A stretch of DNA of 40,051 nucleotides from contig NZ_JAAEAH010000084.1 in NCBI RefSeq assembly GCF_010998615.1, positions 1 through 40,051 of the forward strand, given 5' to 3'. Source of the stretch: Myxococcus sp. CA023 (lineage in GTDB: Bacteria; Myxococcota; Myxococcia; Myxococcales; Myxococcaceae). Made by a program: the position numbers and the translations under genes. This document shows, one piece after another, positions 1 to 8,655 of the stretch. Each line of letters begins with the position of its first letter. Position 1 is the stretch's first letter. A model generated the notes under the pieces. The model saw nothing but the letters and a program-made list of their open reading frames with translations, was not told the DNA's origin and ran no database searches.

Positions 1-1
1 C

Positions 2-196
2 TTCCGCATGGGCCGCTTCCTGCGCGTGCGCGACGTGGGCTCCAACCCGCTGGGCGGCTGGACGGGCCCCGGCACGCCGCTGCGTGGCGCCGTGGCGCAC
101 AACAAGCTGCTGGTGTCCATTGCCCGGGCCTTCGGCGTGAATGTGAATACGTTCGGCAACCCCGACTACACGGGGGAGCTGCCGGGCCTCACCTGA
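2..196 (+). CDS. C-terminal end of a DUF1552-family protein (partial)
   Basis: Only the last 64 codons are in the window; the frame is open at the left edge, so the true start lies outside. The visible tail has a Gly/Pro-rich stretch, then SIARAFGVNV and a closing segment with FGNPDYTGELPG. To me this matches the end of DUF1552 proteins, which are secreted proteins of unknown function common in myxobacteria and planctomycetes, often paired with a DUF1592/DUF1588 partner. No partner is visible because the upstream side is cut off. The gene converges on the next one, with a strong hairpin between them. The family call rests on the C-terminal motif alone. Confidence 0.65.
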   Translation, partial: FRMGRFLRVRDVGSNPLGGWTGPGTPLRGAVAHNKLLVSIARAFGVNVNTFGNPDYTGELPGLT

Positions 197-219
197 GCGG
201 CGCTCGGGCTTGAAGTCCG

Positions 220-254
220 GGCCCCGGTGGGAGCTGCGTGCCTCCGCCGGGGCC
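220..254. terminator. Bidirectional hairpin terminator
   Basis: GGCCCCGG (220-227) pairs with CCGGGGCC (247-254), and inside it GGAG (230-233) pairs with CTCC (242-245) around an 8-nt loop. It sits in the 69 bp between two convergent stop codons, and a T-rich stretch follows on the + strand. Position and symmetry fit a shared terminator. Confidence 0.7.
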
Positions 255-265
255 TTCGTGTTTCT

Positions 266-1276
266 TCAGGGCGCCGCGGTGTCAGTGTCCCGCCACCTGC
301 GCAGCAGCTCGCTGGCGCTGCCACCGCGTTCCAACTGCGCGTGGGTCACCGCGTTGGACGCGTCCAGGTGGATGACGAAGGCCAGCGTTGGCTCGCCGCG
401 CAGGTGGTAGCGCAGGTCGGCGATGCGCACCTTCCGGCCTCCTTCGGCCAGCGGCTCCACGTGGACGAGTGGGAAGCGGGCCCAGGCGAGCGCCTCGCGC
501 ACCGTGGGCACGGCCTGCACGTGCTCCGGCAGCTTGCTTCCGGTGGCTTCCGCGCGCCGGGCCTCCGACGGTGGACCCAGCAAGGGGACATCTCCCGCGG
601 CGAAGACGTCACCGGGCAGGGTGGCCACGTAGCGCCACGTGCCCACGGAGAAGGGCAGGGGAAAGACACGCACGGCCTGTGCGGCGGGGTAGGCCGCGTC
701 CACCCGCTGCGTCAGCACGGCCCAGGTGGCCACGCGGAAGCCCACGTACGCCACGGAGCAGGCCGCGCTCCACAGCAGCGTCCGCCGCCAGGCCGCGCGC
801 CGGCGCCAGGCCAGGATGGCTCCGGCGAGCAGCGGCAGCGTCACCCAGGGGTCCACCACCATCGTCCAGTCCAGGCTCAGGCGGCTGTCGGAGAAGGGCA
901 GCAGCACCCGCGTTCCCCAGCCTGTCCACAGGTCGGGCAGGAGGTGCGCGAAGACGACGGAGGCCAGGCTGGTGAGGAACACGGGCGCCAGCCGCGCGCC
1001 GCGGAAGCAGGCGCGGGCGGCCAGCGTGGCGGTGAGCGCCACCAGCGGCGCGGCGACCAACGCGTGGGACAGACCCCGGTGGGCCTGGAGCGCCACCGTC
1101 ACCGCGTCGCCGCGCGCCAGCAGGGTGTCCAGGTCCGGCAGCTCCGCGGCGAGCACCGACGCCACCAGCACCGCGCGGTCCGTGGGGGAGGCGCGCTCCG
1201 GGGCGCCGGGGCGCACGTCGGGCCTGCGCATGGCGCCAATGGCGAGCCCGAGCAGTCCGTGAGTGAGGTTGTCCAT
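266..1276 (-). CDS. YdjM/LexA-binding-type inner-membrane metal-dependent hydrolase
   Basis: The 336-residue product begins MDNLTHGLLGLAIG, the characteristic N-terminus of the YdjM family of membrane-bound, metal-dependent hydrolases. A longer frame exists upstream, but this ATG begins the conserved domain. Conserved His/Asp motifs follow in order: LTHG at the start, HRGLSHAL near residue 80, and HLLPDLWTGWGTRVLLPFSD in the middle, with hydrophobic membrane segments between them. The C-terminal third is soluble and variable, as in related proteins. The physiological substrate of the family is not known. It is transcribed away from the esterase gene, whose stop codon lies 156 bp upstream of this start on the same strand. 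Confidence 0.8.
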   Translation of the reverse strand: MDNLTHGLLGLAIGAMRRPDVRPGAPERASPTDRAVLVASVLAAELPDLDTLLARGDAVTVALQAHRGLSHALVAAPLVALTATLAARACFRGARLAPVFLTSLASVVFAHLLPDLWTGWGTRVLLPFSDSRLSLDWTMVVDPWVTLPLLAGAILAWRRRAAWRRTLLWSAACSVAYVGFRVATWAVLTQRVDAAYPAAQAVRVFPLPFSVGTWRYVATLPGDVFAAGDVPLLGPPSEARRAEATGSKLPEHVQAVPTVREALAWARFPLVHVEPLAEGGRKVRIADLRYHLRGEPTLAFVIHLDASNAVTHAQLERGGSASELLRRWRDTDTAAP

Positions 1277-1432
1277 GACGTGGCTTCGTCTATCGCCCCA
1301 CGGGCCGCGTGGCCAGCGGCAGGGGAGACGCCATTCGCCCGGCTCCTGAAACGGCGAAGCGGGACGCCGGGAATCCCAGACGTCCCGCTCCAGGTGTGGC
1401 GTCACCGGGCCAGGCCCGGCGTCAGACGGTGG

Positions 1433-2743
1433 CTACCCGCCCAGCGCGCCGTTGATGAGCGGCGCGACAATCTGCATGCCCGGGTCCTCGGCGTTGTAGC
1501 CGTTGGCGGGCTCGTAGATGCGGATGCGCTGGTTGCCGTTGATCCACCGCGACAGGAACGTGTCCATGCCCACGAACTCGCTGTAGCACTTGTACGTCTG
1601 GCTCCACGGGAACTCCATGTACTCGTACCAGTGGCGCTTCTTCTCCATCTGCTGGCAGGCGTGCGCGCCGATGAAGGTGATGATGGTGCTGCAGTGGCTG
1701 GAGTTGATGGCGCGCTCGTGCGGGATGAAGTAGCTGAAGTTGTTGTACTTGTTCAGCTCGGTGACCAGCGCGTCCTGGTCCTGCTTCCAGTGGCCCAGCA
1801 CGGACTCCTTGTCGTTGGGCGTGTGGAAGCGCTCATAGGAGAAGCGCGAGTAGTTGTAGTCGCGCGAGTAGCCCGTGTAGGCCAACTGGTCGTTGGGGAA
1901 CTCCTGCGCCACCATGCGGTTGATGGTGCCGAAGTCGCTCTGGCTGAACGTGCCCGGCAGCAGGGAGAAGACGGAGTTCAGGTCCCACGACTGGCGAATC
2001 TTGTCGTGCAGCGCGCGCGAGCGGAAGTTCGCGTTGGGCGCCAGGAAGATGGGGCCGGAGTCGTTGAGCAGGTAGCCACGCGCCGGGTTGATGGCCTTGC
2101 GCAGGAAGTAGTAGCCGGCCGCCGTCGCCGTGCCACCCGCGCTGTAGCCCGTCATCAGCATCTTCTGGACGTTGGGGAACTGCGTCTTCGCGTAGTTCGC
2201 CACCGCCAGCGTGTTGGTGTAGCCGCTGTGGTGCCACGTCAGCGGCGGGTTCTGCCCCGTCGAATCGACGTAGGTGGCCACGTTGTTGCCCACGTGCACG
2301 TCACCGGTGCAGTACGGCACGTAGACGATGTTCCAACCCTTCGTCACCAGGTCCGTCTTGCTGCGCCCCGGCAGGCCCGGGTCCGCGCCGTTGACGAGCG
2401 GCGACACATACTTGGCCGTGAACTGGGTGATGTAGTCGTCGGCGATGCCGTTCGGATTGGCGGCGCCCAGCAGGCCCGCGCGGCCGCTACACGTGTCGTA
2501 ATCCCAGCACGCGCCGCCACCCTCGAACAGGAACATCAGGTTGGGCGAACCCGTGCGGTGCACCCAGAACTTGAACTGGGAGCCATTGCCACACTTGGTT
2601 CCCGGCAACTCCACCTTCTGCCAGTTGTAGTTGTTGCCACCGTCCACCAGCACGTCGACGATGGAGGACATCACCACCTCCGCGCGTGCCGCTGCGGGCA
2701 CGAGCGCGGCGGCCGTGAGTCCAGCCAGGATCAGGTTCTTCAT
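1433..2743 (-). CDS. Secreted pectin-acetylesterase-family hydrolase
   Basis: This 436-residue protein has a Sec signal peptide (MKNLILAGLTAAALVPAAARA). The mature part shows the hallmarks of the pectin acetylesterase/Notum-like alpha/beta hydrolase family: an oxyanion-hole segment FLFEGGGACWD, paired cysteines, a nucleophile elbow GYSAGG (Ser near residue 201), NDSGP further on, and a late SSHCS segment that could carry the catalytic His. Length fits the bacterial branch. Many bacterial members have untested substrates, so an extracellular carbohydrate or lipid esterase is as likely as a true pectin enzyme. It is divergent from the gene at 2958 across a 214-bp region with three iterated octamers. 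Confidence 0.8.
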   Translation of the reverse strand: MKNLILAGLTAAALVPAAARAEVVMSSIVDVLVDGGNNYNWQKVELPGTKCGNGSQFKFWVHRTGSPNLMFLFEGGGACWDYDTCSGRAGLLGAANPNGIADDYITQFTAKYVSPLVNGADPGLPGRSKTDLVTKGWNIVYVPYCTGDVHVGNNVATYVDSTGQNPPLTWHHSGYTNTLAVANYAKTQFPNVQKMLMTGYSAGGTATAAGYYFLRKAINPARGYLLNDSGPIFLAPNANFRSRALHDKIRQSWDLNSVFSLLPGTFSQSDFGTINRMVAQEFPNDQLAYTGYSRDYNYSRFSYERFHTPNDKESVLGHWKQDQDALVTELNKYNNFSYFIPHERAINSSHCSTIITFIGAHACQQMEKKRHWYEYMEFPWSQTYKCYSEFVGMDTFLSRWINGNQRIRIYEPANGYNAEDPGMQIVAPLINGALGG

Positions 2744-2851
2744 TCAGGGACCTCCGGGTTTAGTTGGAAAACCCGTGTATACAATAGCGTTGCATCCGAG
2801 TCAGGAGGATTGTGGTTGTTTCACGTTTCCGACGAGCAGGACGCGGGTGCT

Positions 2852-2902
2852 GCATTGCGCCAAGGATGCGACGCATTGCGGCATCGGATGTAGTGCATTG
2901 CG
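2852..2902. repeat. Three GCATTGCG iterons spaced 21-22 bp
   Basis: The octamer GCATTGCG occurs at 2852-2859, 2873-2880 and 2895-2902, giving start-to-start spacings of 21 and 22 bp, about two helical turns. The middle copy also lies in a palindrome ATGCG-A-CGCAT (2866-2876). All lie in the divergent intergenic region, ending 55 bp before the rightward gene, so they could present one face of the helix to a regulator. Confidence 0.5.
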
Positions 2903-2957
2903 CTATCTCGCGGTGGGTGGTTGCCGCGCCCACGCCGTGCGCGGTATTCGGAGCAGC

Positions 2958-3629
2958 ATGGCCGTGAATGCATGGAGGAAGGGCCTGCCCGGCCTTGTCG
3001 TGGCGACGGGCCTCGTGGTGGCGGCGCTGGTGTACGCGCTTCGCCAGGACACGGAGCTGGTGACGCCGGAGTCGCCCGCCGTCGTCAAGCAGGCCGCCAC
3101 GCCCATGGCGCCGCATGCCGTGGCGCAAACGCCGCCTCCTCCTCCGCGGGCCACGCCGCCGCCGTTGGACCTGACGCGGCCGCCCGAGGAAGTGCCGGAC
3201 GACAACGCGCCCAAGGTGCACCCGGTGGACCTGCAGGTGATTCGCGCGAAGCTGCCTGACAACCTCTACTGGCAGATGGGCGCGCCCACGCAGGACCCGG
3301 CGGAACTGGAGCGCCGCGAATCGGAGTCCCGCCGCTGGAACGAGCTCTACGGCAAGGTGCTGTCCGCCGAGGCCACGGTGGAGCAGATTCGCGAGTACTA
3401 CGGCCACCGCCGTCAGGTGTCCGAGGACTTCATCACCTTCTCCACCGAGGTGTTGTCCCGGTTCGGTGACGTGCTGCCGGAGCGGGACCGCGGGCTCTAC
3501 GAGCTGAGCATCAACATGCACCGCACGCGGCTGGCGGAGCTGCCGGCGCAGGAGCAGGACGCGCTGGACCGGCGGGAAGCCCAGGAGCGCCGCCGCGAGG
3601 CCTGGCGCCAGGGCCTCCAGTCACCCTGA
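2958..3629 (+). CDS. Membrane-anchored proline-rich protein of unknown function
   Basis: The 223-residue product has a short basic N-terminus, one hydrophobic segment (LPGLVVATGLVVAALVYAL, about residues 9-27), then a Pro/Ala-rich linker with runs of prolines. A charged, helical C-terminal region follows from about residue 85. It has no Cys pairs and no enzymatic motif I recognise; the C-terminus is dense in Glu and Arg and may be a coiled coil. The layout is that of a periplasm-facing protein anchored by one helix. The ATG at 2958 is chosen because it starts just before the membrane segment with GGAG upstream; a much longer in-frame extension runs antisense through the esterase gene and is unlikely to be real. 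Confidence 0.6.
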   Translation: MAVNAWRKGLPGLVVATGLVVAALVYALRQDTELVTPESPAVVKQAATPMAPHAVAQTPPPPPRATPPPLDLTRPPEEVPDDNAPKVHPVDLQVIRAKLPDNLYWQMGAPTQDPAELERRESESRRWNELYGKVLSAEATVEQIREYYGHRRQVSEDFITFSTEVLSRFGDVLPERDRGLYELSINMHRTRLAELPAQEQDALDRREAQERRREAWRQGLQSP

Positions 3630-3653
3630 GCGCGCTCCCGGGCGGGCGAGGTG

Positions 3654-3673
3654 ACTGTCCACCTCCGGACAGT
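3654..3673 (+). terminator. Hairpin downstream of the proline-rich gene
   Basis: ACTGTCC (3654-3660) and GGACAGT (3667-3673) form a 7-bp stem with a 6-nt loop 24 bp past the stop codon. Outer GAGG/CCTC pairing could extend it. There is no clear T-run, so this is a probable rather than certain terminator. Confidence 0.45.
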
Positions 3674-3791
3674 GCCTCCGCGGGCGCGCCCGGCACGCCG
3701 CGGGGTGGGGAAGGGCGTTTCCCCCGAGCGGTGAGAATGTCGGCTGCCTTGCAGATTTCCGGCGCGTGGCAGTGGGGTGGGCGCGGCGGAA

Positions 3792-5513
3792 ATGTTAAGC
3801 GGCAGGTACATCGCCTTGGCCCGTTCTCACACCGACCGCGTGGACTCACTCTCGACCGGACAGGACCCTGGTGGCGCCAGCCACGGCGGGGCGGACGCCA
3901 GCGGGCTGGATATTGCCCTGCTGGACCAGATGCCGGAAGCGGTCGTGGTCTGCTCGCTGGACGCAGTCTGTGTCCATGTGAATCCCTCCCTGGAGCGGCA
4001 CCTGGGCCGGCCGCGTCAGGAGTTGCTCGGCCGGATGCTCTGGGAGCTGCACCCGGAGTGGGCGGAACGTTCCTTCCAGGAGCGCTTCCTCCAGGTGGCC
4101 CGGACGGGCGAATCCGCCGAGTTCGAATGCCACATCGAGCCCCAGGACCGCTGGTTCGTGAAACGGCTGTTTCGCGTCCATGAGCGGGTCGTCCTGTTCT
4201 CGCGAGACATCAGCGCGGAGAAGAAGCAGGAGGCGACGCTTCGGGCCCTCTACGACGAGATGCGCCGGGCGCAGCGGCACGCGGCCTTCCTGGCCCAGGC
4301 CAGCGAGGTGCTGGCGTCGTCCCTGGAGCACGATCTCATCCTGCAGCGCATGGCTCACCTCGCCGTTCCCATTCTGGGAGACGCGTGCTCGGTGGACCTC
4401 CCCATGCCGGATGGGCAGGTGCGCCGCGCCGCCGCCGCCTTCTCCAGGCAGGAGATGGTGGCGCCCGCGCAGGACTTCCAGGCGCGCTATCCCATCCGCC
4501 TGGAGGATGCGGCGGGTATCGGCAAGGTGCTGCGTACCGGCGTCACCGAGTTCACCCCGGACTTTCCCGCCATGCTCGCCGCCGCGCAGGGGGGCAGCTC
4601 GGCGTACCGGCGGGCCGTGGAGGCGCTGGGCATCAGCGCGTACATCATCGTCCCGCTCATCAGCCGGGGCCGGGTGCTGGGGGCGCTCACGTTGCTCAAT
4701 TCGGAGTCTCGGCGCAGGTACACGGAGGCGGACGTGCGGCTGGCGGAAGACCTGGCCCGCCGCGCCGCCACCTCGCTGGACAACGGCCGGCTCTACACGG
4801 AGGCGCAGGAGGCCGTGCGCGCCCGGGACTCGTTCCTGTCCGTGGCGTCTCACGAGCTCAACACGCCGCTGACCTCGCTCATGCTCAACATCCAGGCGTT
4901 GCGGCGCGACATGGAGCCGCGCGCCAGCAATGGCCCCGCGTCACCGGAGGCGCTCTCCACGAAGGTGGTGGCGGTGCAGCGGCAGGTCTCCCGCCTGTCG
5001 AGCCTGGTGCGTGAGCTGCTGGACGTGTCCCGCATCACCGCGGGGCGGCTGCGGCTGGAGCGCGAGGACCTGGACCTGGCCGCGCTCACCCGCGAGGTGG
5101 TGCCCCGCTTCACCGAGGACCTGGCGCGTGCGGGCTGTGCGCTGCACCTGGATGCGGGGGGCGCCGCCACCGGCCATTGGGACCGGCTGCGGCTGGAGCA
5201 GGTGCTGCAGAACCTGCTCTCCAACGCCATCAAGTACGGCCGGGGCCGCCCCATTGAAGTGCGGGTGGGGGCGGATGCGTCGCGCGCCTGTCTGTCGGTG
5301 AAGGACCAGGGCGTGGGCATTCCGCCGGAGGGGCGCGCGCGTCTCTTCCAGCGCTTCGAGCGGCTGGCCAGCGAGCGGCACTACGGCGGACTGGGGCTGG
5401 GCCTGTGGATCGTGAAGCAGATTGTGGACGCCATGGAGGGTCGCATCTTCGTGGAGAGCGTGCCCGGCCAGGGCTCCACCTTCACCGTGGAGCTGCCGCG
5501 CCACCCGGCGTGA
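3792..5513 (+). CDS. PAS-GAF sensor histidine kinase
   Basis: This is a cytosolic-looking kinase of about 573 residues without obvious membrane segments. In order it has a PAS domain (about residues 42-145), a GAF domain (about 170-340) and a HisKA dimerisation domain with the H-box SVASHELNTPLTS (His about 354). The HATPase domain has the N-box LLSNAIKYG, the G1 box KDQGVGIPPEG, and GGLGLGLWIV. It should autophosphorylate on that His in response to a signal sensed by PAS/GAF. No receiver domain or response-regulator gene is adjacent, so it is an orphan here. A GTG at 3777 would add five residues, and neither start has a clear ribosome site. Its 3' end overlaps the convergent helicase gene by 32 bp. 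Confidence 0.9.
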   Translation: MLSGRYIALARSHTDRVDSLSTGQDPGGASHGGADASGLDIALLDQMPEAVVVCSLDAVCVHVNPSLERHLGRPRQELLGRMLWELHPEWAERSFQERFLQVARTGESAEFECHIEPQDRWFVKRLFRVHERVVLFSRDISAEKKQEATLRALYDEMRRAQRHAAFLAQASEVLASSLEHDLILQRMAHLAVPILGDACSVDLPMPDGQVRRAAAAFSRQEMVAPAQDFQARYPIRLEDAAGIGKVLRTGVTEFTPDFPAMLAAAQGGSSAYRRAVEALGISAYIIVPLISRGRVLGALTLLNSESRRRYTEADVRLAEDLARRAATSLDNGRLYTEAQEAVRARDSFLSVASHELNTPLTSLMLNIQALRRDMEPRASNGPASPEALSTKVVAVQRQVSRLSSLVRELLDVSRITAGRLRLEREDLDLAALTREVVPRFTEDLARAGCALHLDAGGAATGHWDRLRLEQVLQNLLSNAIKYGRGRPIEVRVGADASRACLSVKDQGVGIPPEGRARLFQRFERLASERHYGGLGLGLWIVKQIVDAMEGRIFVESVPGQGSTFTVELPRHPA

Positions 5514-7602
5514 CCAGGTGCGAGCGGACGCCGGAGGACACCACCCATAGCTGATGGGAGGTCCGTGTCACCGCCACGTGCAGGCGGCGGCGTGACTCGT
5601 CGTCCACCGGGTAGGCCCGCGCCGTCGCGTCCGGGAGGATGACGTAGTCGAACTCCAGGCCCTTCACGCTGCCCACGTCGGTGACGTCCACGCCGGGCTC
5701 GAAGGTGAACTCGCCGTCGCTCACCAGCCGCGCCCAGGGCTGGTCGGCGACGACGCGGTAGATGGCCTGCGCGGACTCGGGGCTGCTGGCGATGACGCCC
5801 ACGGAGGCGTGGGGCTCGCGGGTGACGAGGTCCCGGAGCGCCTCGCCGATGAAGAGCTGCGCCTGGGCCTCGTCGGGGAAGTGGTGGAAGCCCACCGGAG
5901 CGCCCGCGCGGCCGGTGGCGGCGGCCTCCGGGGCCTGCGCGCCCAGCACCTGCCGCGCCAGCTCCACCACGGGCCGGGGGCACCGGTAGGAGACCTGGAG
6001 CCGGCAGGTGGCGGCGTCGCGGATGTTGAGCTCGTTGAGGACGGCGGGCCAGCCCGCGAAGCCCGCGTCCGTCTGCTGCATCTCGTCGCCCGCGAGCGTG
6101 CAGCTCTTGCCCTTGCCCAGCAGTTGGCGGACGGCGAAGAGCTCGAAGAGGGAGAAGTCCTCGGCCTCGTCCAACACCACGTGCGCCAGCCGCTCCAGGC
6201 CCAGCGAGGTGTGCTGGGCCTTGAGGAACATCAGGACGGGCAGGTCGTCCAGGTCCACCGTGCCGGCCATGGCGTCCGGCGTGTCGTCCTCGATGGAGCG
6301 CCCGTCCACGGTGATGAGCCGCTCCGCGTCGGTGATGTCCTTGAGCACCTTGGACAGCGGCGTGGCGAGCTGGAGGCGCGTGTGCTCCAGCGTCTCGTCG
6401 ATGGCGGTGCGAGGAATTTCGCCCTTGGCGGCGGTGACCACGCTCTCCAGGAAGCGCCGGTCCATGTACGCGTCCGCCATCCGCGTGCGCAGCCGCTCCA
6501 GCGCGGTGCCCGCGTCTGTCTTTGGCACGCCCACCCGGGCGGCCAACGCGCGCCGCAGGGTGGGGTGGCGCTTGAGGCGGGACACCAGCGGCGGCGTGTC
6601 ATTCCACAGCTTGATGCCGGGCACGTTGAAGGCGGAGCGCGCGGTGGCGAGCAGCCAGGCATCCCGCGTCTGCACGGCCACGTTGCCCAGGCCCAGCGGC
6701 GCCAGCAGCCGGCGGGACAGCCGCGCCAGCCCTTCTTCCGGGACGATGAGCTTCATGCGGGCCTGGGGGAACGTCCTCGGGTCGTCGAAGGCCAGCTTCG
6801 CCAGCCGGTGCAGCGCCACGGTCGTCTTCCCACTGCCCGCGCTGCCCAGCACCAGCAGCGGCCGGTCCGGGCCGGTGCTGACGGCCTCGTACTGCTCGGC
6901 GTCCAGCATGGCGGTGACGCCAAAGGCATCCTCGATGCGCCGCGCGCCCTTGCCGGTGCCCAGGAACTCCGGCCGCGCCGCCGTCCCCGCGCCGCCCGAC
7001 TGGAGCGTGGCGAAGTCGCGGCTCACGTTGCGCCATGAGCCGTCCGCCAGGCGCTCCAGCACCAGCGCGCCGGAGATGATGCGCGTCAACACGCCGCGCT
7101 CGATGATGACCAGCCGGCGCGTCTCCACGCTGCCCTCGGCGAGCCGCTCACCGAAGTACTCCTCGTAGTCGTCGCCTTCCTCGTAGCAATAGAAGACACG
7201 GGCCACGGGGGCGAAGCGCCAGTCGATGACGCGCACGCCAGCGCCCACGTCCGCGAACGTGGTGCGGCCCAGCAGGTAGTCGCGCGGGCCGCCTTCGCCA
7301 TTGAGGCGCAGGTGCGCGAAGTAGGGGGCCTGTGGGTCGGGAAGCTTCACTCCCTCCTGACGTTCCATGAGGGAGCGCATCTGGTTCATCTGCGCGAAGA
7401 TGTGCGGCAGGTCGGCCACGGCCGCGGTGGAGGCGTCGTCCCGCAGCACCTGCAACTGGGCGACAAGTCCCTGGGTGTCCTGTCCGCGTGCGGACTTGCG
7501 CCGCGCGGCTTCCAGCGTGGACTGAACACGGGCCAGCAAGGCCTCTTCCTCGGCGATGATGGCGCGGGCATGGTCCGGCAGCGACGCCTCGACGTGGCTC
7601 AT
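5482..7602 (-). CDS. HelD-like superfamily 1 (UvrD/Rep) helicase
   Basis: The 706-residue ATPase has an N-terminal Glu/Arg-rich helical region resembling the coiled coil of HelD. It then carries superfamily 1 motifs: Walker A GSAGSGKTT, Walker B with DEAED, GDEMQQ (motif III), SYRCPRPV (motif IV), KGLEFDYVILPDA (motif V) and HVAVTRTSHQLWVV (motif VI). HelD proteins displace stalled RNA polymerase from DNA; this one has the size and N-terminal layout of that group, but other UvrD-like roles are possible. The ATG at 7602 is chosen because it precedes the conserved N-terminal helix; the upstream frame overlaps the divergent methyltransferase gene. Confidence 0.82.
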   Translation of the reverse strand: MSHVEASLPDHARAIIAEEEALLARVQSTLEAARRKSARGQDTQGLVAQLQVLRDDASTAAVADLPHIFAQMNQMRSLMERQEGVKLPDPQAPYFAHLRLNGEGGPRDYLLGRTTFADVGAGVRVIDWRFAPVARVFYCYEEGDDYEEYFGERLAEGSVETRRLVIIERGVLTRIISGALVLERLADGSWRNVSRDFATLQSGGAGTAARPEFLGTGKGARRIEDAFGVTAMLDAEQYEAVSTGPDRPLLVLGSAGSGKTTVALHRLAKLAFDDPRTFPQARMKLIVPEEGLARLSRRLLAPLGLGNVAVQTRDAWLLATARSAFNVPGIKLWNDTPPLVSRLKRHPTLRRALAARVGVPKTDAGTALERLRTRMADAYMDRRFLESVVTAAKGEIPRTAIDETLEHTRLQLATPLSKVLKDITDAERLITVDGRSIEDDTPDAMAGTVDLDDLPVLMFLKAQHTSLGLERLAHVVLDEAEDFSLFELFAVRQLLGKGKSCTLAGDEMQQTDAGFAGWPAVLNELNIRDAATCRLQVSYRCPRPVVELARQVLGAQAPEAAATGRAGAPVGFHHFPDEAQAQLFIGEALRDLVTREPHASVGVIASSPESAQAIYRVVADQPWARLVSDGEFTFEPGVDVTDVGSVKGLEFDYVILPDATARAYPVDDESRRRLHVAVTRTSHQLWVVSSGVRSHLVTPGGAAAPR

Positions 7603-7672
7603 GCGCGGCAAGGTGAACCTCGGCGCCGTATGCGTCAACCTGTTGTTTTTCCTGAGAGAAATGCTGTCTTTT

Positions 7673-7687
7673 TGGTACTCTGTACCA
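7673..7687. promoter_or_regulatory. Candidate operator TGGTAC-N3-GTACCA
   Basis: A perfect inverted repeat with 6-bp arms (TGGTAC 7673-7678, GTACCA 7682-7687) lies between the divergent helicase and methyltransferase genes. It abuts the methyltransferase ribosome site (AGGAAGGG, 7687-7694). The surrounding DNA is unusually A/T-rich for the window, as expected of a promoter. Confidence 0.45.
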
Positions 7688-7700
7688 GGAAGGGATGGAC

Positions 7701-8609
7701 ATGCGCGGTGTGACCCAGCGGCTGCTGCTGGTGGGGCTGATGTTCCTGGCATGTACGGCCTCCGCGTCCCGCAAGGTCCTGTACGAGAAGGCATCGCCCT
7801 ACACCCTCATCTCGGTGACGGAGGACGAGGAGGGGCGCCGGTACCTGGGCTTCGATGCCTCGGGCGCGCTGCAGAGCGTGGTCCGGCCGGGCAAGCCGCT
7901 GGACCTGGTGCTGCCCTACACGCAGGTCTCCATGGTGGGGCTGGCCTACGTGCCCGCGCCCAAGCGCATCCTCATCGTGGGCCTGGGGGGCGGGGCCATG
8001 CCCATGTTCCTGCGCAAGGTGGTGCCGCGGGCGCACATCGACGTGGTGGACATCGATCCGGATGTGGTGACGGTGGCCAGGCGCTACTTCGGCTTCCGGG
8101 AGGACACGCTCCTGCGCGCGCACGTCGGAGACGGCCGGCGCTTCATCGAAGCCGACCGGCCCGCGTATGACCTCATCTTCCTGGATGCCTATGGCCCGGA
8201 CAGCATCCCGGAGCATCTGGCCACGCAGGAGTTCCTGGCGGCGGTGCGAGCGAAGCTGAGCCCCCAGGGCGCGGTGGTGGGCAACGTGTGGGCCTTTCCG
8301 CCCAACCGTCACTACGATGCCATGGTGCACACGTGGCAGGTGGCCTTCACTCAGTTGTATGAGTTCATCGTGCCGCAGAGCTCGAACCGCATCCTGGTGG
8401 GCGTGGGGTATGAGGAGAAGGTGGCCGCCAAGACACTCGAGGCGCGCGCGGAGAAGCTGGAGCGCACCCGGGGCGTGCCGTTCGACTTGAGCGGGCTGGT
8501 GGACCGGGGCTACACGGACGCGACGGAGCGGCAGTTGCGGGGCAAGGTGCTGAAGGACGCGGACCTGCCGAAGCCCGAGTCTGTGACGACGCCGGCGCAG
8601 GTCCGCTGA
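7701..8609 (+). CDS. Exported spermidine-synthase-like methyltransferase-fold protein
   Basis: The product has about 302 residues. An N-terminal hydrophobic export signal ends near LMFLACTASAS; the Cys could be lipidated, but the lipobox is weak. A spermidine-synthase-type Rossmann domain follows, with ILIVGLGGGAMPMFLR, the acidic loop VVDIDPDVV, GDGRRFI and DLIFLDAYG. These match the decarboxylated-SAM/SAM-binding half of the fold, but I do not see the polyamine-pocket residues clearly. It may therefore be a different aminopropyl- or methyltransferase, or a non-catalytic relative acting outside the cytoplasm. Start choice: the ATG at 7701 lies 6 nt after AGGAAGGG, whereas the ATG at 7695 is too close to it. 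Confidence 0.72.
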   Translation: MRGVTQRLLLVGLMFLACTASASRKVLYEKASPYTLISVTEDEEGRRYLGFDASGALQSVVRPGKPLDLVLPYTQVSMVGLAYVPAPKRILIVGLGGGAMPMFLRKVVPRAHIDVVDIDPDVVTVARRYFGFREDTLLRAHVGDGRRFIEADRPAYDLIFLDAYGPDSIPEHLATQEFLAAVRAKLSPQGAVVGNVWAFPPNRHYDAMVHTWQVAFTQLYEFIVPQSSNRILVGVGYEEKVAAKTLEARAEKLERTRGVPFDLSGLVDRGYTDATERQLRGKVLKDADLPKPESVTTPAQVR

Positions 8610-8655
8610 GCGCTTGTAAGGAGCTCGGGCCTGCCTCACATCGACGCGTCTGCCT

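Noticed and set aside
227..2893. 888-codon open frame on the + strand
   Set aside because: It runs antisense through the YdjM-type and esterase genes, both strongly supported by motifs; its translation is Arg/Val/Gln-rich low-complexity sequence typical of GC-rich shadow frames.
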